In this document: positions 51,146-60,647 of the stretch, in pieces
Layout of the letters: each line of letters begins with the position of its first letter
Numbering within the stretch: position 1 is the first letter of the stretch
NCBI RefSeq assembly: GCF_000374025.1
Contig: NZ_KB893217.1
Location: forward strand, 62,001-126,000
Reading direction: 5' to 3'
DNA length: 64,000 nucleotides
DNA from: Spirosoma panaciterrae DSM 21099
Lineage (GTDB): Bacteria; Bacteroidota; Bacteroidia; Cytophagales; Spirosomataceae
The notes under the pieces: model-generated
What the model was told of the DNA's origin: nothing
The model's input: only the letters and a program-made list of their open reading frames with translations
Databases searched by the model: none
Position numbers and translations under genes: made by a program

Positions 51146-52456
51146 TTACAAAATTCGGAAAGCGAGCCCTAACGAATAACTTGAAAAGCTCCCCAGCTTA
51201 TAAAGTGCTTTTTCATCGGTTTTACTGAAGGGGCCACCCCATGTTACTCCTCCCTGTAGACCTAGCCGCTGAGAGAACATAAAAATCATTTGTCCATCCA
51301 ACGTCCAGTAAAACTGATCTTTACTTAGTTTTGATTCTTCGTAGGCAGGCTGCGATGCGCTATATTTCCAGGAATGCTTAACCATCATATAGCCTATGCC
51401 CGGCCCAAAAAACAAATGAAAACGTCCATTTTTTGAATATGCTATATCTTTCCCTACACTCCCGGCGAAACTAAACGTAGATATGGTTAACGGTCCGCTA
51501 AAAACAGTATAGTTCCCCGAAGTCCCCTGTGCTTTAATAGAAAATTTCTCATCATACTGTTCCATGCCGCCTGTTGAGAAAGAAAATGACAATCCTTTTC
51601 GAGACAGTCTGGCTGCACTAAAAAACCAACTGGTTTTACCAAGCCCTCCGGTATTTGTTTGATTTGAGGTAATAAGTGGCGACATAAGGTTATTTATACC
51701 GCCTGATAATATGCCCAACTCGTCGGATTCTGTCAATGCCTCAACTTCCGTATCCAATAGAGAAACAATCGCTTCGGCTACTTGCTGGGAGGATTGCTCA
51801 ATCTGCGCCTGTTGCTGTTGCAAATCAGCCATTTGCTGATTATACTGCTGAGTAGCCTGCTGGCGTTGCTGATCCAGTGCTTGTTGTTGCTCGGTACGTT
51901 GCTTTTCCAGAAGAGCCTGTCGTTTACGTTCAGCTTCGGCTAGCTGTTGTTGGTACGCACTTTGTGCATTGGATTGATTATAGGAAGATGATCCTGATTG
52001 ATATTGCGTTTGGTTTTGCTGATTGGTATTGCCATTCGTTTGAGTCGCATTGCCTGTAACTTTCCAACAATCGACATTGTAGTCGCAGATATATAAATAT
52101 TCATACCGAAACCGTAAGGTCGAAACACTATACCCATTTGGCGGGTAAAAAAATTGTCCATCTATATCTCCTGATTTGGTAACTCCTGCTCCAATGGTGT
52201 TAAGCCCCTTATCATTTTTAATGACACTCCCATTACTCATCCATTGAAAATTGTAATGAATGTCTTTACGGACACTATTTCGATTGTGAATTTTCAGATT
52301 TAGACGATCTTCACAGGTATTACAGTCCTTCCGCCAGCGATAATAAAAATCAATATTGTCTCTGGTAAACCAGAATTGGTATTGGTTTTGATAACTATTC
52401 TGGGAGAACCCAACCACACAAAAGAATAGTAGAACAATCGTAGTGATAGGCTTCAT
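51146..52456 (-). CDS. exported protein with Gln-rich coiled coil and C-terminal barrel-like domain
   Basis: 436 residues. A signal peptide ends near GFSQN. Residues about 20-135 are a beta-rich Cys-containing domain (YYRWRKDCNTCEDRLNLKI). Residues 140-225 are a Gln/Ala-rich coiled coil (RKRQALLEKQRTEQQQALDQ). The C-terminal part (SWFFSAARLSRKGLSFSFST to GSFSSYSLGLAFRIL) is beta-barrel-like. The family is not known to me. It could be an outer-membrane protein with a periplasmic spacer. Confidence 0.7.
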   Translation of the reverse strand: MKPITTIVLLFFCVVGFSQNSYQNQYQFWFTRDNIDFYYRWRKDCNTCEDRLNLKIHNRNSVRKDIHYNFQWMSNGSVIKNDKGLNTIGAGVTKSGDIDGQFFYPPNGYSVSTLRFRYEYLYICDYNVDCWKVTGNATQTNGNTNQQNQTQYQSGSSSYNQSNAQSAYQQQLAEAERKRQALLEKQRTEQQQALDQQRQQATQQYNQQMADLQQQQAQIEQSSQQVAEAIVSLLDTEVEALTESDELGILSGGINNLMSPLITSNQTNTGGLGKTSWFFSAARLSRKGLSFSFSTGGMEQYDEKFSIKAQGTSGNYTVFSGPLTISTFSFAGSVGKDIAYSKNGRFHLFFGPGIGYMMVKHSWKYSASQPAYEESKLSKDQFYWTLDGQMIFMFSQRLGLQGGVTWGGPFSKTDEKALYKLGSFSSYSLGLAFRIL

Positions 52457-52557
52457 AGCTGTGTGTCTGGATTTGTTGCATCTATGCTTTCAAACAGGCT
52501 AGTAATTTCTTTCTTCATCTGCCGACTGCGTTCTGTTCAATCATATTGACATACCTT

Positions 52558-53499
52558 TTACTGGCAATTTCCGACAGCTGAAATTTGCTTGAAATAACCG
52601 TCAAAATTTTTAACTACCATATTCACACTCACTACCTTACCTTTTGTAGTAACATAGCCTGAGGTACTGTAGTATATGTTGGTAGCCGAATCAAAATAAA
52701 GTGCATAAGGCGTCTTACTATCAAATGGATCGGCAATGTTTTCGTAATTATTGAGTTGAAAACTTCCTTGGCCGAGGTTGTAAAGGATAATCATTTTGGT
52801 AGCATCCATCTTTATGATAGTGCCCCTACCAAATCCAGGGACTTCAAAGTCACAAATAGCGGTTGCGTCATAGGTTCTTCCGTCAATGGTACTGTTCCCT
52901 TTGCCTGGTCTAGGCGGGATACCTATCCCTTTGATACAGGTAGGATCGGGGTAACAACTGTTTGCTCCATTGATAGTACAGCGTCCTAGTTTTATACCAC
53001 ATTTTTTGACAATATCATTATCAGGAGGTATTGTGTAATTAGAAGGAATCTTAATAGGTACCTGGAGAAGCCCCGACTGCCCTACAGTCTTGATTGGTAT
53101 TTTAAAGTAGCTTGATGCGCCTTCAAGGTACAAAATGAGGTATTTGATAGGGCTTGTTACGTTGGCAGTATTGTATTTATACCGAAAGCTTACCACCATA
53201 TCTTCGCCACTGATACCCGATATTTCAGGGGTTTCGTTGGTTAATGTGATATGGCCATTGGTTGTTTGTGCAGGAGGAGGAGACCCTTCTATACGTTCGG
53301 CATCAGGAATAATCAATACCTTGGAAATGGCATCGGGCGTAGTAAGTTCGGTCGATATATCTACTTCGTTTTTCTTGCAGCCATCAATCACCAGCATCAT
53401 TAGGATTATAACCAGCAGTGTAGTATAATTTTGCCTCTGGTAGGCTATTATCCGATTGTTTTTGAGTTGTTTAAAGAAGGTATGTAAAAAAATCTCCAT
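52558..53499 (-). CDS. lipoprotein of unknown function
   Basis: 313 residues. A hydrophobic stretch (LLVIILMMLVIDG) is followed by a lipobox Cys, with a long N-terminal region of about 27 residues before it. The mature part is beta-rich and contains a Cys-rich stretch (CGIKLGRCTINGANSCYP) and repeated Gly-Ile-Pro motifs. There is no family match by eye. It is a single minus-strand gene lying upstream of the 51146 gene. Confidence 0.65.
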   Translation of the reverse strand: MEIFLHTFFKQLKNNRIIAYQRQNYTTLLVIILMMLVIDGCKKNEVDISTELTTPDAISKVLIIPDAERIEGSPPPAQTTNGHITLTNETPEISGISGEDMVVSFRYKYNTANVTSPIKYLILYLEGASSYFKIPIKTVGQSGLLQVPIKIPSNYTIPPDNDIVKKCGIKLGRCTINGANSCYPDPTCIKGIGIPPRPGKGNSTIDGRTYDATAICDFEVPGFGRGTIIKMDATKMIILYNLGQGSFQLNNYENIADPFDSKTPYALYFDSATNIYYSTSGYVTTKGKVVSVNMVVKNFDGYFKQISAVGNCQ

Positions 53500-53646
53500 G
53501 AGTCAAAAAATTAGAAATGGTGATCTATCTGCCATGTATTTCGATGATTGATACACTAACCCAATAAAAAATGTGATTGACAAATTAAAATGGTGTGAAT
53601 AGCGACTTGAACACGACAAAGTTCCGTTGGGAAATCCCCCTCTGAC

Positions 53647-53670
53647 AATCCCCCTCAAGGGGGATTTTTT
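53647..53670 (+). terminator. G/C-run terminator
   Basis: AATCCCCC (53647-53654) pairs with GGGGGATT (53659-53666) and is followed by T residues. A second copy of AATCCCCCTC lies just upstream. No plus-strand gene ends here. It may be a dispersed repeat or shield the histidine kinase gene from read-through. Confidence 0.6.
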
Positions 53671-53734
53671 TATCTGCTTCTCTTCCGTTGTTTTGTAATA
53701 GCGAATGAATGACGATCCATTACCGCTGACTTGC

Positions 53735-55552
53735 ATGCGAAGGATTATCTTAAGCCTGCTTTTTTTTCTACTATTCTTTAGTAGCCAGGCGCAGCCCTGT
53801 CTGTATCTGGATAGCCTATCGAACGGCTCTTACCTACCGGAGTGCCTGATGGCATTCACCGACTCGGCAGGCACACGCACTATCGATCAGTTGAGACTAG
53901 CCGATTTTCGCCCTACTGGTACATCTCACCCAAATTTTGGTACCGATGGGCTTACCCACTGGCTCACGTTTACCTGCCAGAATAAGCCTAATCTGGCCAG
54001 ACAGTTTGTGATAGAGGTTGATATTGTGTATGCTGATGAAATGAGCTTGTATGTAATGGATGGAGCAACCATCATCAAGCGAATTGAGCACGATAGCTGG
54101 CGTGTACCGCTCTGGAATCGGGAAATCCCCTCACGTTATTTCGCTTTTTTGTTGAATTTACAGCCACACCAAGTCGTACGTGTATTTATTCGCGCTCAGG
54201 AAAGCAGTGGTACCTTGATTACTCCTATCCGCATCTGGGAGAAAACCGCTTATGAATATTATTATGCTACCGAAACTACGATTCTGATTCTGCCCGCTGT
54301 AATTCTGCTGTTTATTGCAACGGCTGGCTTTGTATTGTTTTTAACTTCCCACAAACGTATTTGGTTTTTCTATGCTGTACAGGCCTTAGGAACAGCTGTT
54401 TACAATCTGAACATCGAGGGTGTTCTAGCACACTATGCCCCCGAACCCTTCAACCAGATCAAGGGCTATGCGCTGGGGGCTTCGGTATGTTTCATTGCTA
54501 ATCTACTTTTTACGCAAGAATACGTTTATAGGCGGCTCCCCCAACCCATTCAGTGGCTAAAATGGGCCTGCTATGCCGCCGTTGGCGTTCAGTCTTGTTG
54601 GTTCTTATATGTACTGTTCACTCCCTTCCAAGAACGAACCGCAGACATCGCACTGATTATTACGGGTATAACCGCCAGTTTCACCTTTATTTACTTATTA
54701 AGCTGCTTGGCGAGAGGAAGCTATGAAGCCCGCTTATATCTGCTAGCCATTGCTCCGTTTTTGTTTATTGTGGTAGTTCGCGTACTAAATAGTGCTAACC
54801 TGATAGCCACCCAAGACTGGCATTATTATCTCCGCTATTATGCCCCCCTATCCGAGATTATTGTGCTGGGTGTCGGTGTAATTAACCAGCTAATCCGAGA
54901 ACGCGAAGCAACACTTATTAAACTGAGTCAAACAAAGAAAGCGATTATAATGGCTCTGGACTCTGAACGGGAGCGCATTTCCGCTGACCTGCATGATGAT
55001 TTAGGTGGGGTAATTGCTTCTATTAACCACCAGCTTACCCAAAGCCTGCAAGCTAACTCCTTCGAGGAATTGCGGCAGAAGCTGCAACATATCCAGCAAG
55101 TTACTACACAAGTCGGAGATAAAGTCCGCACTATAGCTCACAACCTGATGCCACCAGACTTTGAACAGATTGGTTTAGTCGACAGTGCACAACAATTAGT
55201 CCATTCGTTGAATGATCCTCGTTTCCGCTTTTTTGTGTTTGGTGAACCCAAACGGTTTTCGCCGGATATTGAGCTCAATATATACCGTATTTTATCAGAA
55301 TTGATTCACAATGCACAAAAACATGCTCAGGCTCAGCACTTTTTAGTGCAGTTTTTATATCATAAAGATACACTGACTCTAGTAGTAGAAGATGATGGTA
55401 TTGGTAATCGATTACCCAAAAAGAAGAAAGAACGCGAAGGAATCGGTTTACGAAATATAGCCTCAAGAGTCAATTATCTGCATGCCCGCTGGCTAACCGA
55501 GGCTACCGCCCAAGGAACTACTACCCTTGTTGAAATTCCGTATGAGAACTAA
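53735..55552 (+). CDS. 7TM-DISM histidine kinase (HisKA_3 type)
   Basis: 605 residues from ATG 53735 (MRRIILSLLFFLLFFSSQAQ), a signal peptide. An extracellular 7TMR-DISMED2-type sensor follows (THWLTFTCQNKPNLARQFVI), then seven membrane spans (about 180-385; TTILILPAVILLFIATAGF), a coiled coil, the dimerisation helix ERERISADLHDDLGGVIASI with the phospho-His, and an ATPase with ELIHNAQKHAQAQHF and DDGIGNRLPKKKKEREGIGL. HisKA_3 kinases pair with LuxR-type regulators, but none is nearby, so it is an orphan. It likely senses an outside ligand. Confidence 0.88.
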   Translation: MRRIILSLLFFLLFFSSQAQPCLYLDSLSNGSYLPECLMAFTDSAGTRTIDQLRLADFRPTGTSHPNFGTDGLTHWLTFTCQNKPNLARQFVIEVDIVYADEMSLYVMDGATIIKRIEHDSWRVPLWNREIPSRYFAFLLNLQPHQVVRVFIRAQESSGTLITPIRIWEKTAYEYYYATETTILILPAVILLFIATAGFVLFLTSHKRIWFFYAVQALGTAVYNLNIEGVLAHYAPEPFNQIKGYALGASVCFIANLLFTQEYVYRRLPQPIQWLKWACYAAVGVQSCWFLYVLFTPFQERTADIALIITGITASFTFIYLLSCLARGSYEARLYLLAIAPFLFIVVVRVLNSANLIATQDWHYYLRYYAPLSEIIVLGVGVINQLIREREATLIKLSQTKKAIIMALDSERERISADLHDDLGGVIASINHQLTQSLQANSFEELRQKLQHIQQVTTQVGDKVRTIAHNLMPPDFEQIGLVDSAQQLVHSLNDPRFRFFVFGEPKRFSPDIELNIYRILSELIHNAQKHAQAQHFLVQFLYHKDTLTLVVEDDGIGNRLPKKKKEREGIGLRNIASRVNYLHARWLTEATAQGTTTLVEIPYEN

Positions 55553-55564
55553 ACTGCCAAGTTC

Positions 55565-58435
55565 TCACTTTAAGTATGTTTCCTGAAGTTGGCGAAATTC
55601 TTTTCGTTTCCGAAAATCCTTTCTAATTGCATCTATTAATTTGTCTTTACGAACAAATGCGGCCGAAAGGCTTTGCTCTTTAAACGCCTGCTCGAACCAA
55701 TGAAGCGACTCGGCCTCGTTACCTTTTTGCAAATAAGCACAGGCAATACCATATTGGGCTACACCCGAATAAGAGGCAGAGGTCAAACATTTTTTTAAAT
55801 AATCGATTCCTTTATCGGCTTTACCACCATAAATAGCCGCTATCCCTGCCATCTGCCAACAATCATACCCACAAATGGCTGTATCTGCCTGTTCGGCAAC
55901 CTGCCCCAAATCCTGCAAGGCATCGGCATACTTACTAATTTGATACAGACAGATACCTCGGCGAGCGATTGTACTATCGGCGAGCAACGACCTGGGTTTA
56001 TTATTCAGAACAACACTATACGTACGTACGGCTTTTTCATACTCCTTATTTTTTTCTAAAGCCATTCCTTTAGCGAAGTAAACAGAGGCAACACCTGGAT
56101 TTAATTCGATAGCCCGCTGATAATCATCGATGGCCCGCTGAAATTTTGTAAGTGCTTCATAAACACGCGCACGGTTCAAATACCCATCACTATAGGCCGG
56201 GTCAATATCCAGGCAAGCCTCATAACTTTCGAGTGCCTGATTATACTGGTGAATTTCGTACTGGCTGCGTCCTAAGCGAAAATTCATATCCCGAAAGAAT
56301 ACTTTAGGATATGCTTTTTCGATTTTACGCTGAGCCGATTTCACTCGTATAAGGGCAGCAATAGCATCCTCAAATCGTCCTGTACGCATCAATGCATCGC
56401 CTTCACCCATATAGGCAGGGTAGTTATCAGAAGCTAGCTTCCGAGCTTTCTGGTAAGCTTCAGCCGCTTTATCATAGGTAGCTAAAGCAGCCCAGGCATC
56501 GCCCAGATAGGTATAGGTGTCGGTTCGGCTGGAATCATATCGGGTAGCGGCAACGAAATCATCGATTCCTTTCGGATAGTCTTTTATTGCCAGATAAGAA
56601 ACTCCCCTTTCGTGGTAGGCTAATGGAAAATCTTTACGGGTATAAATAGCATTCGTCAGTTGTTCAATGGCTTCCGTATATTGTTTCCGCTCTCTAAGCG
56701 ATACGCCCAAGTCATACAGACGGAAACCAACCGAATCAATTGCGGTAACCTGCTGAACAGGCAGTTTCAACTGTTTAGTCCTGTCGAAATCAGCACCTGC
56801 TTCGGCAAACTGTTTCAGATTAGCCAACGACAAGCCTCGCCTGAAGTACGCATAGGGATCATCGGGCCGGAGCCTAACCGCCTGAGAGAAATCGTCTATA
56901 GCTTGTTGATGCGCATTAGCCTGCTGACGAAATATGCCCCTATCTAAAAAATGCTGCGCATTATTGGAGCCAAACAAAACGGCCTTGTCGTAATCGTCGG
57001 ATGCATTCCTGAGATTATTCGTTAATGTACGCAAATGGGCTCGCTGGGCATACGCATCGGCACTTTTCGGGTTTATAGTCAGATAAGTCGAATAGTCGGC
57101 AATAGCTTTCGGATAATCTTTTCGGCGGGTATATAATTCAGCCCGCTGCCAGAGGGCCGCCAGATTGGCATAATCGAGGGTAATAGACTGATTAAAATCT
57201 TTCAGCGCCTGATCGTCATCGTTCAATTTTGCATAACACCGCCCCCGCCCCAGATACCAGTCAGGATTGGCTTTATCTTTCTTTAGAATGCGGTCGTAGT
57301 TTTTGATTAACTCTTTATACTGACCAGCCGCAAACTTTTCATCATACTCTGCCTTCGCATTGGCTTTTACCGTCAGTTCCTGAATGATTGCCAGAAGTGC
57401 CGTTGAGTCAGGTTTTTTGTCCAGAATCTGGTGATAATAGCGAATAGCGTTGGCATAATCACGCTGATTACGAGCCATTTGTGCACTAATAGCATACTCA
57501 CGAAGTTGATCGGCTTCGGTTTGGCGCGCTTTTTCAAACGCCAGTTTAAGCTGGTACAACTTGCGCTTAGGCAATAAATCGTCGTACTGATTGAGCTTTT
57601 CAGCCTGTGTATAAGCCTCAAAGGCAGCCTCATAGTCTTTTTTCTGAAACGCCTTTTCACCTTTTGTGAGCCAGGAATTGTAGGTTGACAATGCTTTCTG
57701 CTCCTGTTCCCGTTCCTGATTACGCAGCTTTTCCAAGCGGGTTGCTTCATCGCTCAAAAGTTGGGAGGAATCGGCCGCCATAAGCGTTATATCATTTTGG
57801 ATTGCATTTAGCGAATCCCGCTCCGACCAAAAGGCAATCCGCGAAATACTTACCAGCCATTTTCTACCTGCTTTTTCAGCTCTTACCTCCGCCACACGCC
57901 TTGTCGGACGATACGATTCTGCTGCCTGCGTATGTTTACCTCTAAAAAGTGACGTAAAAAAAACTTTCACATACATATAACCACTTTTTTTAAGATTAGA
58001 AACTGAAATATTCTGAAAATCAATCGAACGTTCGGCAGTTTTCACGTAAAACAAATCGAGATTCGCCAGGTATTTATCGACGGGAAAATCCTGGGCATTT
58101 TGCCCCGAAAAATGAGTAGGTAAAATATCATCTTCCACAATCGTTTTGTTGTCGTAAAATATACGATTTATACTACCTGTAGAATAGCTATTGACAATAA
58201 TTGCTTTTCGTTCGGCTTCCCCCAATTCGTCGAAGGTCAGTGTATTCAGCAAGTCATTCAAACCTTTCTCTATTTTTCGCTGGGCGAGCAGTTTAATTTC
58301 TTCGGCATCGCGCTGACGCAGTGTATCCTGAGCACTTGTAGAATGAGCCAGCGCTATGAATATCAAAAAGAATACAAAGCCAATATTGATTTTCGTCAGT
58401 ATGGCTAACGTATAATTTTTATACACAACAAACAT
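55565..58435 (-). CDS. large TPR protein, last gene of the envelope operon
   Basis: About 956 residues from ATG 58435 (MFVVYKNYTLAILTKIN); a longer start at 58468 is possible. A hydrophobic signal (GFVFFLIFIALAHSTSA) leads to a mixed domain (about 40-210, GYMYVKVFFTSLFRGKHTQA), a coiled coil, then some 18 TPRs from about residue 240 (WYLGRGRCYAKLNDDDQALK, YFRRGLSLANLKQFAEAGAD). TPRs mediate protein-protein contacts. It ends 12 bases from the stop of the convergent histidine kinase gene and lies last in a tightly spaced operon. Confidence 0.83.
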   Translation of the reverse strand: MFVVYKNYTLAILTKINIGFVFFLIFIALAHSTSAQDTLRQRDAEEIKLLAQRKIEKGLNDLLNTLTFDELGEAERKAIIVNSYSTGSINRIFYDNKTIVEDDILPTHFSGQNAQDFPVDKYLANLDLFYVKTAERSIDFQNISVSNLKKSGYMYVKVFFTSLFRGKHTQAAESYRPTRRVAEVRAEKAGRKWLVSISRIAFWSERDSLNAIQNDITLMAADSSQLLSDEATRLEKLRNQEREQEQKALSTYNSWLTKGEKAFQKKDYEAAFEAYTQAEKLNQYDDLLPKRKLYQLKLAFEKARQTEADQLREYAISAQMARNQRDYANAIRYYHQILDKKPDSTALLAIIQELTVKANAKAEYDEKFAAGQYKELIKNYDRILKKDKANPDWYLGRGRCYAKLNDDDQALKDFNQSITLDYANLAALWQRAELYTRRKDYPKAIADYSTYLTINPKSADAYAQRAHLRTLTNNLRNASDDYDKAVLFGSNNAQHFLDRGIFRQQANAHQQAIDDFSQAVRLRPDDPYAYFRRGLSLANLKQFAEAGADFDRTKQLKLPVQQVTAIDSVGFRLYDLGVSLRERKQYTEAIEQLTNAIYTRKDFPLAYHERGVSYLAIKDYPKGIDDFVAATRYDSSRTDTYTYLGDAWAALATYDKAAEAYQKARKLASDNYPAYMGEGDALMRTGRFEDAIAALIRVKSAQRKIEKAYPKVFFRDMNFRLGRSQYEIHQYNQALESYEACLDIDPAYSDGYLNRARVYEALTKFQRAIDDYQRAIELNPGVASVYFAKGMALEKNKEYEKAVRTYSVVLNNKPRSLLADSTIARRGICLYQISKYADALQDLGQVAEQADTAICGYDCWQMAGIAAIYGGKADKGIDYLKKCLTSASYSGVAQYGIACAYLQKGNEAESLHWFEQAFKEQSLSAAFVRKDKLIDAIRKDFRKRKEFRQLQETYLK

Positions 58436-58501
58436 CTTATAGTCTTGATTTACCAGTTCCTCTAACATAAAACCATAGATCCAGGCATAACTAAATTGCG
58501 T

Positions 58502-60631
58502 TTAGGATGGGTTCGCAATTCTAAATACGCCCACGACCTCGTAAGATTTTCCAGTTTTTTGATTATTGATGTACTCATCAACCATATACTTAAACGTCCC
58601 TTCAATTAGTTTCCCTTTCTCATATTTCGAGACAATTACTTCTCCTCCATTTTTACCTAAATACCACACACCATTAATTCGTAGTTCCGGGCTAATGAAG
58701 GGACCTTTTTTGAAAATTGCATTATAATATGTATCTTGTGTACCAGTAAAAAACTCTGTCACTAAATGATCTCCAGTAATATACGTTCCTATTCCTTTAA
58801 ATACTCCGTTAAAGAACTCAATATGCATTAGATCTCTAAATCTATTATTGAGCAAATACCAGCGACCTATCAGAGATACCCAGCTCATTTTCACCCCATT
58901 TTGTACTGTTGCACCTAGTGAACTAAACTCAAGACTACCTTCAGTAGTTAGTGGTACATCGGCCGTATAAACGGTATTATTCATCGTAAATGTGATGTAG
59001 TAATCTGATAATAAATTAGGCTTATCAGGCTCTTTAATAGATACAGCTTTTTCAAAATAGATATAATCGGTTCCGGGTTCCTGGGTTAGCACCCTGAGTT
59101 TAATCGTGTAGTTTCCAGCCGTTTTATACGTATGCTTTACCTGATTAATATCGGCATCGACTACATCGGCTGTGCCATCGCCAAAGTTCCAGGAAAAGAG
59201 GGTAGCTCTCGGAAATTTGCAGGTTCCTTCCAGCGAAAAAGTATACGCTTTCCCTGCTTCGCCAGGGGTTATTATCGGAATACCATCGCTGGTTTTTATC
59301 TGGCAGTCGGTTAGGTCTACTTGTGTCCCTGTAACCACTAAGGTGGTGCTTTCTATTGTTTTTGTTATCTCTTTTCCTGCATATTGATAGGAAAGCTTAT
59401 AATCAAACTGCTGGCTACTTTTTTCATCTGTTTTAAACGACAAACGAAATAGACCATTTTTAAAATCACTAAGAACTGCACTCACTTTCGGATTATTTAG
59501 TATTTTAACGGATAGTTTCTCCAGTGCTTCGGGCAGTTTCTTTCCTTTTCGTATCGAAGGAAGGGCAATCTTTAGTGGAATAAGGCTCCCAAGTTTTGTA
59601 TCAACAAGTTGTTTTATCGATTCAAACGAAGCAATAAACTCCTGAATACTTTGACTAACTAATTTCTTGTCAATATCCTTGTGAATATTAATAAACGGCA
59701 TCAGATAGGACACTATTCGGCTATCACCATTTTTGACTGTCGATTTAGCCTCAACGGTTGCTTCGGGATCTTCTCCTGAATACACGCTTAATAAATTAAC
59801 AAATGAGCTTTGTATTTCAAAAAGCGTGTATAAATCCATCAAAAACAACACTCCGAATGCAGCAGCAAACACAGGCTGACCAATTTCCAGACTAGCAATC
59901 AGAAAAAACAACTCGCTTCGCATTTCAGCGTTCAATTTCTTTAGCTTCAGCGCTGTACACTCTGTATAAGTATCAATGGGACTTACTGGACAATCCGCCA
60001 TTACTCTACCATTTTTAAGCGAAGGCATGGTTCCCATCGTCATGATCTGGCTATGAAGCGAGTCGATTCGAGCCCGGTTAGCGGCAATAAACTGAGCACA
60101 GGCCCGTTTATCTTTTTCTGTTAGAGCGTTGAACTGGGCTATAGCGTCATCTAATTTTTGCCCCATAGCTTTTTGCTCCTGAGTCCGGGTGGCTGCCGTT
60201 ATCAAATTATACTTGACGAGACTATCCTGGACAGCCTTTGCTTTTTCGAACTGCGTAGCTGCCAATTTCAGATACGCCTGTGTATACGTTACCGGATCGG
60301 CTATTGGGGTAGGCTGCTGGATAGTGACCTGAACAAGTTGATTAATTGTTGGAATCAGACAGGCATAATTGCCCGGCTGGGTCGCTTCCGGTACCTGAAA
60401 GGCATAGGTTTTATCATCTATTTTTATGGTTGAAAGCGACGTTGTGCCTAACCGAACATCCAGATTGGGCGTAGATGATGGTTTATCGAGCACTATGGTC
60501 AGAATTTCGAGAGGCTGGGCTATCGTTTTCGAAAGCATAAATCCGCCCCCAGCCAGATTGGGTGTAGTGGAAACGCCTTCATGCTTACAGGAGAACGGGA
60601 GCAGGAGCAGAAGACAAATGAGTACTTTTTT
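58502..60631 (-). CDS. PKD-domain lipoprotein
   Basis: About 709 residues from ATG 60631 (MKKVLICLLLLLPFSC), giving a lipoprotein signal with the lipobox PFSC; the earlier start at 60655 would run into the OmpA gene end. The middle is helical (AQFNALTEKDKRACAQFIAA) and includes a hydrophobic stretch near 250-280 (FAAAFGVLFLMDLYTLFEI). A PKD domain follows (RATLFSWNFGDGTADVVDAD to KTAGNYTIKLRVLTQE), ending with beta strands. PKD domains bind sugars or form spacers on cell surfaces. It is in the minus-strand operon. Confidence 0.78.
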   Translation of the reverse strand, partial: KKVLICLLLLLPFSCKHEGVSTTPNLAGGGFMLSKTIAQPLEILTIVLDKPSSTPNLDVRLGTTSLSTIKIDDKTYAFQVPEATQPGNYACLIPTINQLVQVTIQQPTPIADPVTYTQAYLKLAATQFEKAKAVQDSLVKYNLITAATRTQEQKAMGQKLDDAIAQFNALTEKDKRACAQFIAANRARIDSLHSQIMTMGTMPSLKNGRVMADCPVSPIDTYTECTALKLKKLNAEMRSELFFLIASLEIGQPVFAAAFGVLFLMDLYTLFEIQSSFVNLLSVYSGEDPEATVEAKSTVKNGDSRIVSYLMPFINIHKDIDKKLVSQSIQEFIASFESIKQLVDTKLGSLIPLKIALPSIRKGKKLPEALEKLSVKILNNPKVSAVLSDFKNGLFRLSFKTDEKSSQQFDYKLSYQYAGKEITKTIESTTLVVTGTQVDLTDCQIKTSDGIPIITPGEAGKAYTFSLEGTCKFPRATLFSWNFGDGTADVVDADINQVKHTYKTAGNYTIKLRVLTQEPGTDYIYFEKAVSIKEPDKPNLLSDYYITFTMNNTVYTADVPLTTEGSLEFSSLGATVQNGVKMSWVSLIGRWYLLNNRFRDLMHIEFFNGVFKGIGTYITGDHLVTEFFTGTQDTYYNAIFKKGPFISPELRINGVWYLGKNGGEVIVSKYEKGKLIEGTFKYMVDEYINNQKTGKSYEVVGVFRIANPS

Positions 60632-60647
60632 CATGACAGTTCTCTTT

